Of a stretch of DNA of 64,000 nucleotides, positions 59,229 through 64,000 are shown one piece after another. The notes beneath the pieces were generated by a model, which saw only the letters and a program-made list of their open reading frames with translations, had not been told where the DNA came from and made no database searches. Origin of the DNA: Njordibacter sp905182035. Lineage in GTDB: Bacteria; Pseudomonadota; Gammaproteobacteria; Pseudomonadales; Balneatricaceae. The stretch lies in the NCBI RefSeq assembly GCF_047730075.1, contig NZ_CP159831.1, positions 1,674,001-1,738,000 on the forward strand. The letters are read 5' to 3'. The number at the start of each line of letters is the position of its first letter. Position 1 is the stretch's first letter. The position numbers and the translations under genes were made by a program.

Positions 59229-61222
59229 TGAGCCACCAAAGCCATCTTATTAAACAAAACATCCATAGCTACCTGCAGCAACATGAACACAAAAGCCTGC
59301 TGCGTCTGCTCACCTGTGGCAGTGTAGACGATGGAAAATCCACCCTCATTGGACGTTTATTACATGACAGCAAACTGGTTTATGAAGACCAGCTTGCGGC
59401 CGTTAAACAAGCCTCTCTCTCTGGCCAAGGCAACCAAGACAGCGGTCAATTAGACTTAGCTTTACTTGTTGATGGCCTGCAAGCAGAACGTGAACAAGGC
59501 ATCACCATAGACGTAGCTTATCGATACTTCTCAACCAGTAAACGTAAGTTCATCATTGCCGACACCCCTGGGCACGAACAATACACCCGCAACATGGCTA
59601 CCGGTGCATCAAACTGCGATCTAGCCATCATTCTAGTGGATGCTCGTAAAGGCTTACTCACCCAAACTCGTCGTCACAGCTTTATTGTGTCTTTATTAGG
59701 CATTAAACACATAGTGGTGGCAGTTAATAAAATGGATTTAATGGATTACAATCAAAACGTATTCGAACAAATCCAGCAAGACTACCAAACTTTTGCTCAA
59801 AACTTAGATTTGCCAAATATTCACTTTATACCTGTATCTGCCCTTACAGGAGATAACGTAGTGGATGAAAGCCCACAAATGCCATGGTATCAAGGACCAT
59901 CGTTACTACATTTATTGGAAGACCTAAACACACAAACAGACGTCTCCCAGGGTGATTGGCAATTACCCGTGCAATACGTTAACCGACCTAACGCCAATTT
60001 TAGAGGTTATTGCGGCACTATTGCTGCTGGCAGCGTAAAGCCTGGCGATGAAGTTCGAGTGCTACCATCAGGCCAAACTAGCACCATAGCAAGTATTGTT
60101 ACAGCTGATGGTGATTTGAAACAAGCCTTTGCACCAATGGCTATTACCGTCACCTTAACCCATGAAATTGATATTTCCCGCGGTGATACCTTGGTGCATG
60201 CAAACAATGCAACACATACGGTCAGCTCTCAGCAGATCACAGCCAACCTAGTATGGATGGATCAACAGACACTAAACCTAAGCCGTGACTATGAGTTAAA
60301 ACTTGGCAGTAAACGCATTAACGCACGGGTTAAAAAAATCAACTACAAAGTCAACGTCAACACCCTAGAACGGAGTTCTGCTAACACTCTAGAGTTAAAT
60401 GAAATTGGCCTAGTAGAACTACACTTAGATGCGCCTATTCCAGCTTCTGAATTCAAACACAGCAAAGGCTTAGGGTCATTTATCTTAATTGATAAGATCA
60501 GCCATGCTACAGCTGCTGCTGGTATGATTTCAGAACTTAAAGTAGTGTCCACCACTGCGGCAAATGATAATTTAGCCACCCTAAATCTACCAAGAGCTAA
60601 TCAGCAACTTGACTCAGCAAGTGCAGAAGAGGTAGTAAAATGGGCTCTAGGACTGGGTGGAAAGACCTTAGTCACGACCAACTTTGGCCCTCAAGAAGCT
60701 GTGTTATTGCACATGGTAAACCAAGTTTCTGCAGACACTCAAGTGCTGTGGATAGACTCTGGTTACAACATGCCGCAAACCTACGCGTATGCAGAGCAAG
60801 TTATTAACCAGCTAAATTTAAATCTAGTGGTGTACACACCAGCTGTAAGTGCAGCAAGGCGCGATGCCGTCATGGGCGGTATTCCTACCACCGACGAGCC
60901 AGCCCACGTCGAGTTTACTGAACAGTTTAAGCTAGAACCCTTCAAACGCGCCATGGCGGAAATTGCACCTGAAGTGTGGCTCACCGCCTTGCGCCGTGAA
61001 CAAAGCCAGTTGCGCCAGCAAATGGACACAGTAGCTCATGGCCCTAGCGGCACCATTAAGGTGTCACCGTTATTGGATTGGAGTTTGGAAGATATGCAGG
61101 CTTATTTAACTAAGCACGGCTTGCCCGATGAGACGCGCTACTTTGACCCCACCAAGGCCGAGGCTGGACGTGAATGTGGGTTACATACACTAGTGGGGGA
61201 TACGCCAAAAAAAGTTAACTAA
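59228..61222 (+). CDS. cysN: Sulfate adenylyltransferase subunit 1 (CysN) fused to a CysH-type reductase domain
   Basis: A single 664-residue frame. Residues 1 to about 450 are CysN: GSVDDGKSTLIGRLL, the effector REQGITIDVAYRYF, DTPGHEQYT and NKMDLMDY, then elongation-factor-like domains. Residues about 455-664 are not the usual APS kinase (CysC). They align with PAPS reductase CysH: TTNFGPQEAVLLHMVNQ, IDSGYNMPQTYAYAE, WLTALRREQSQLRQ, KVSPLLDWSLEDM, and the catalytic Cys650 in RECGLHT. The family's GYxSIGDxHST loop between DWS and ECGLH is deleted. The Cys-Cys pairs of Fe-S APS reductases are absent too, suggesting a single-Cys thioredoxin-dependent enzyme. Confidence 0.93.
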   Translation: MSHQSHLIKQNIHSYLQQHEHKSLLRLLTCGSVDDGKSTLIGRLLHDSKLVYEDQLAAVKQASLSGQGNQDSGQLDLALLVDGLQAEREQGITIDVAYRYFSTSKRKFIIADTPGHEQYTRNMATGASNCDLAIILVDARKGLLTQTRRHSFIVSLLGIKHIVVAVNKMDLMDYNQNVFEQIQQDYQTFAQNLDLPNIHFIPVSALTGDNVVDESPQMPWYQGPSLLHLLEDLNTQTDVSQGDWQLPVQYVNRPNANFRGYCGTIAAGSVKPGDEVRVLPSGQTSTIASIVTADGDLKQAFAPMAITVTLTHEIDISRGDTLVHANNATHTVSSQQITANLVWMDQQTLNLSRDYELKLGSKRINARVKKINYKVNVNTLERSSANTLELNEIGLVELHLDAPIPASEFKHSKGLGSFILIDKISHATAAAGMISELKVVSTTAANDNLATLNLPRANQQLDSASAEEVVKWALGLGGKTLVTTNFGPQEAVLLHMVNQVSADTQVLWIDSGYNMPQTYAYAEQVINQLNLNLVVYTPAVSAARRDAVMGGIPTTDEPAHVEFTEQFKLEPFKRAMAEIAPEVWLTALRREQSQLRQQMDTVAHGPSGTIKVSPLLDWSLEDMQAYLTKHGLPDETRYFDPTKAEAGRECGLHTLVGDTPKKVN

Positions 61223-61252
61223 GTGAAGGCAGAATTGCCTCTGGCTTTTTAT

Positions 61253-61284
61253 GGTTCTTGATAAGCTCATGCTTATCGAGAACC
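61253..61284. terminator. Long hairpin between cysN-H and YCII-domain genes
   Basis: A 14-pair stem (GGTTCTTGATAAGC against GCTTATCGAGAACC, one G-U pair) with a TCAT loop lies in the 66-bp gap between the convergent stops. It has no T run following on either strand; a CTTTTTAT run lies just before it. It probably separates the two transcripts. Confidence 0.5.
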
Positions 61285-61288
61285 ACTC

Positions 61289-61606
61289 CTACGATGGCAT
61301 ATGTACCAGTTCAGACACCTCTAGGCTGCCACCAATGTCTAGGAACGGACATGACTTAGTAACTACTACGGCAGCTTCAATAGAATCTGCTTCAATGATG
61401 GTGAAGCCAGACATTTTAGTACCTGTGCCCATAGAAACACTGCCGTCTGGAGATACATGATGTGTGTCTTTTAGTGGGTTCATTCCACTAATAACAGCCT
61501 CTCCCAAACCATTAATCCACTGCATGTATTTAGCAAAATGGGCTCGGCCTTCGTCTGGCGTTGCTGGTTGGTTGCCACCTAAATAAGTGATTATGAATTG
61601 TGTCAT
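61289..61606 (-). CDS. YCII-related domain protein
   Basis: This 105-residue protein matches the YCII/DGPF family: MTQFIITYLGGN, WINGLGEAVISGMNPLKD, GFTIIEADSIEAAVVVTKSCPFLD and a C-terminal SLEVSEL. The family forms small dimers with no firm enzymatic role, though some resemble ring-cleavage lyases. It is a stand-alone gene. Confidence 0.85.
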   Translation of the reverse strand: MTQFIITYLGGNQPATPDEGRAHFAKYMQWINGLGEAVISGMNPLKDTHHVSPDGSVSMGTGTKMSGFTIIEADSIEAAVVVTKSCPFLDIGGSLEVSELVHMPS

Positions 61607-61704
61607 GATTGAAAATCCAGATTGTTGGGTGATTATTAAGTCTAGTTCTGTAGTCTAGCAGATACCTATATTCAGTGCATATCTAGGTCTGCTAGACTGG
61701 ATCA

Positions 61705-62169
61705 ATGCACAAAAAACTACTTATCGTTGCCCACCAACCCTCTGCCAATACCCAGCAGATGCTTGACGCCTGCGTTGCAGGCAGCACTGCGGCAGAAGCC
61801 GAAAACGTTTCGATATCAATTGTGGCGCCTTTGGATTGCCAACCGCATCAATTATTAGCTGCTGACGCCGTGATTATTCTCACCACCGAAAACCTTGGCT
61901 ATATGGCGGGAGCCACTAAAGATTGGTTTGATCGTGTTTATTATCCAGTACTGGAGCTAAAGCAAGGCCTGCCTTATGCTTTGGTGATTCGAGCAGGCTC
62001 AGATGGCACAGGCACCCAGCGAGCCGTCGAATCTATCTGTACTGGCTTACATTGGAATTTGGCGCAGCCTGTGTTGGTGTGCAAGGGGCAATGGCAGGAC
62101 GAGTTTACTCATCAGTGTTTTGAGATAGGCCAATATATGACAGCCGGTTTGGATTTAGGCATGCTTTAA
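61705..62169 (+). CDS. Flavodoxin-fold NAD(P)H-dependent oxidoreductase-like protein
   Basis: A 154-residue flavodoxin-like protein: LLIVAHQPSANTQQMLDACVAG (phosphate loop), TTENLGYMAGATKDWFDRVYYPVL and VIRAGSDGTGT. It probably binds FMN. The electron partner is unknown. The gene ends at a good bidirectional terminator. Confidence 0.83.
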   Translation: MHKKLLIVAHQPSANTQQMLDACVAGSTAAEAENVSISIVAPLDCQPHQLLAADAVIILTTENLGYMAGATKDWFDRVYYPVLELKQGLPYALVIRAGSDGTGTQRAVESICTGLHWNLAQPVLVCKGQWQDEFTHQCFEIGQYMTAGLDLGML

Positions 62170-62193
62170 TTCTAAGCATTCATTCTAGCCATT

Positions 62194-62219
62194 AAAAAGC
62201 CCGCTTTGCGGGCTTTTTT
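62194..62219. terminator. Bidirectional rho-independent terminator
   Basis: AAAAAGCCCGC-TTT-GCGGGCTTTTTT: a six-pair GC stem with a T6 run on the plus strand and an A5 run (T5 on the minus strand). It terminates the flavodoxin-like gene and, from the other side, the aminotransferase gene. Confidence 0.93.
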
Positions 62220-62252
62220 GGATTGCTTCACTTGGTTTGCAAAGGCAAACTA

Positions 62253-63380
62253 TTAAAGAACTTGGCTTAGGGCCTCATCCAATGTAGCTACAGAGCGCTC
62301 TACGTTATGCAGCTTGTCTAGGCCAAAGAGGCCTAAACGGAAGGTCCGAAAACCTTCTGGTTCGTCACACATTAGTGGCACACCAGCGGCAATTTGAATG
62401 CCTAAGGCAGCAAATTTACTGCCGTTTTGGATTGCGGTGTCTTCGGTATAGCTAACTACAACGCCTGGAGCACCAAAACCTTCAGCAGCTACGCTCTTAA
62501 TACCCTTAGAGGTCAACAAAGCACGTACTGCGTCACCCAGTTCTTGCTGCTCTGCCTTTACCTTATCAAAGCCATAATCTTCAGTCTCGCGCATCACAGC
62601 AGCAAAAGAAGCGATCGAGTCTGTGGGCATGGTAGCGTGGTAGGCATGGCCGCCGTTTTCGTAGGCTGCCATAATGTCGCGCCATTTTTTAAGGTCGCAA
62701 GCAAAGCTGGTGCTAGTTGAAGCTTCAAGAGCGGCAACGCCCTGCTCGCCCATCATCACTAGGCCACAACAAGGTGAACCGCTCCAGCCCTTCTGAGGGG
62801 CGCTCACTAAAACGTCTACGCCCATGGCTTTCATATCTACCCACAAACAACCAGAAGCAATACAATCTAATACAAAAATACCACCCACAGCATGCACTGC
62901 ATCGGTGACTGCTTTAATGTAATCGTTTGGCAAGATAATGCCTGCCGAGGTTTCAACATGAGGAGCAAAAACAACAGCTGGCTTTTCGCTGGCAATGGTT
63001 GCTAAGACTTCTTCAATAGGTGCTGGAGAAAATGCTTCTTGATCACCTGCTTTTGCTTGGCGTGCTTTGAGCACGGTAGAGCTTGAAGAGATATTGCCCA
63101 TTTCTAAAATTTGAGTCCAACGGAAACTAAAGAAACCGTTGCGAATGATTAAGGTCTTTTTACCAGTAGCAAACTGACGAGCTACGGCTTCCATCCCAAA
63201 TGTGCCAGAACCTGGCACGATCGCCACTTGGTCCGCAGTGTAAACACCCTTTAGCGTACTAGAAATATAGCGCATGTCACCTTGAAAAGACTGAGACATA
63301 TGATTAAGGGCACGATCGGTATAAACCACCGAGTATTCTAACAATCCAGTTGGATCTATATTGGGTAATAAGCCAGCCAT
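62253..63380 (-). CDS. Class V aminotransferase (alanine/serine--glyoxylate type)
   Basis: This 375-residue fold-type I PLP enzyme has VPGSGTFGMEAVARQFA, FAPHVETSAGIILP, FVLDCIASG and the PLP Lys in SAPQKGWSGSP. It resembles the alanine-glyoxylate, serine-glyoxylate and 2-aminoethylphosphonate aminotransferase group. The exact pair is not resolved. It lies after a sarcosine oxidase subunit gene with a hairpin between, so a role in glycine/serine/glyoxylate metabolism is plausible. Confidence 0.85.
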   Translation of the reverse strand: MAGLLPNIDPTGLLEYSVVYTDRALNHMSQSFQGDMRYISSTLKGVYTADQVAIVPGSGTFGMEAVARQFATGKKTLIIRNGFFSFRWTQILEMGNISSSSTVLKARQAKAGDQEAFSPAPIEEVLATIASEKPAVVFAPHVETSAGIILPNDYIKAVTDAVHAVGGIFVLDCIASGCLWVDMKAMGVDVLVSAPQKGWSGSPCCGLVMMGEQGVAALEASTSTSFACDLKKWRDIMAAYENGGHAYHATMPTDSIASFAAVMRETEDYGFDKVKAEQQELGDAVRALLTSKGIKSVAAEGFGAPGVVVSYTEDTAIQNGSKFAALGIQIAAGVPLMCDEPEGFRTFRLGLFGLDKLHNVERSVATLDEALSQVL

Positions 63381-63436
63381 GAGGCCTCCTAGAGTTTGTT
63401 CAAGACTTTGGATCTTGGCACAGATGCCAAGGCCCG

Positions 63437-63473
63437 TAAATAAGAAGCCAGCAATAGCGACTATTACTGGCTT
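63437..63473 (-). terminator. Hairpin after the sarcosine oxidase gamma gene
   Basis: On the minus strand AAGCCAGTAATAG pairs with CTATTGCTGGCTT (13 pairs, one G-U) around TCG, followed by CTTATTTA. It lies just after the soxG-like stop and probably ends or attenuates that transcript before the aminotransferase. Confidence 0.65.
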
Positions 63474-63490
63474 TAATCAGAACTTACTAT

Positions 63491-64000
63491 TTAGCGTAAG
63501 GTTTCTGCAGAATGTACCAAGAATTCCGTAAGGGATTTAGCGAACCCGCGCATTACCCAAACTTCAAACTGTGGTTGACCACTTACATCAGCGTTGCGAA
63601 TAACACTCACACCAATATGATTAATGTGGCTGTGTTGAACTTCACCAATAGCAAACTGCCCTTCACCAATGTCTAGTGGTAAACCACGTGCCAACAAGGC
63701 ACGGGCATCTTCACCAGTAATTAACAGCTGAGTTTTGCCGTAGGTTTGGTCCGTTGCATATACACCATCGTTATCAACTAGATCAGAACGGTTAGTAGTT
63801 AACAGATAGCGATCACGACCTGCCCATACCAAACGTTCGTCGCCTTGCACGGTCACTTGACCCTGCGCTGGAACTGCCATACCGGTCATGGTCGCAACTT
63901 TAGTATCTACGTTTTCGCAGCCTTCAAGTTGCCAAACGTTGGTGGCAGTGACATCGATGCTAACTGCAGCGAAAGTTTGTGGCATTTCAAAATGCCCATT
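63491..64000 (-). CDS. soxG: Sarcosine oxidase gamma subunit-like protein (partial, cut at window edge)
   Basis: The frame stays open from the stop at 63491 to the last base (170 codons). An internal Met at 63985 is not certainly the start because five in-frame codons (N G H F E) precede it. The sequence has the SoxG pattern: LVWAGRDRYLLTTN, LLITGEDARALLARGLPLDIGEGQFAIGEVQHSHINHIGVSVIR and VWVMRGFAKSLTEFL. In the heterotetramer the gamma chain supports the FAD/FMN enzyme that oxidises sarcosine to glycine with tetrahydrofolate. The remaining subunits should lie to the right of the window. Confidence 0.8.
   Translation of the reverse strand, partial: NGHFEMPQTFAAVSIDVTATNVWQLEGCENVDTKVATMTGMAVPAQGQVTVQGDERLVWAGRDRYLLTTNRSDLVDNDGVYATDQTYGKTQLLITGEDARALLARGLPLDIGEGQFAIGEVQHSHINHIGVSVIRNADVSGQPQFEVWVMRGFAKSLTEFLVHSAETLR

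Noticed and set aside
59228..61222. CysN-CysC (APS kinase) fusion
   Set aside because: The C-terminal domain has no kinase P-loop; it matches CysH motifs (RREQS, ECGLH).

Overview
The window looks like chromosomal DNA of a Gram-negative gammaproteobacterium, probably marine. The evidence is a signal-peptide porin ending in Phe, the dnaX-ybaB-recR operon followed by rnd-ycgL-ycgN, HrpA, YgiQ, CysDN, FadH, a Pseudomonas-type PhhB, and a short bacterial 4.5S SRP RNA. Base composition is moderate and even. There is no phage, plasmid, tRNA, rRNA, CRISPR array or intact insertion sequence. I cannot fix the genus.

Layout. 1-12.5 kb: housekeeping genes (ygiQ, truncated by the window edge; DEAD-box helicase; TPR-sulfotransferase; porin; hrpA; acyl-CoA ligase; class II amidotransferase). 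12.6-19 kb: one long minus-strand run, dnaX > ybaB > recR > rnd > ycgL > ycgN > VWA protein, with very short spacings. 19-23.6 kb: a fold-class IV aminotransferase resembling (R)-selective amine transaminases, a DMT exporter, a decayed glycosyltransferase tail, ffs (4.5S RNA) with a strong promoter, moeA and moaB.

23.9-35 kb is the first accessory block. A Tat-exported solute-binding protein and a four-gene LivHMGF-type ABC importer converge on a six-gene minus-strand catabolic operon: HpaB-type oxygenase, flavin reductase, RidA, PhyH-type dioxygenase, DUF1028 protein and M20 deacylase. A divergent LysR gene sits beside the oxygenase. This reads as an uptake-and-oxidation system for an unidentified nitrogenous substrate. 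35-37.6 kb holds a short Ppx/GppA protein and amtB, which has a sigma-54-type promoter.

37.6-44.3 kb is the second accessory block: an MttB-family corrinoid methyltransferase homologue followed by the amputated N-terminus of an Old Yellow Enzyme-type demethylase, a GcvA-like LysR regulator, and a tight operon of DapA-family lyase/deaminase, aldehyde dehydrogenase and FAD amine oxidase. This suggests betaine or methylated imino acid catabolism. The sarcosine oxidase gamma subunit at the right edge, next to a class V aminotransferase, fits the same diet.

44.5-58 kb: fadH paired with an ECH1-like dienoyl-CoA isomerase, a flavin reductase fused to a MarR domain, persulfide dioxygenase plus SulP transporter, phhB, transporters and avtA. 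58.3-61.2 kb: cysD followed by an unusual CysN protein whose C-terminus is a CysH-type reductase domain instead of the usual CysC kinase. This fusion is the most striking single gene in the window.
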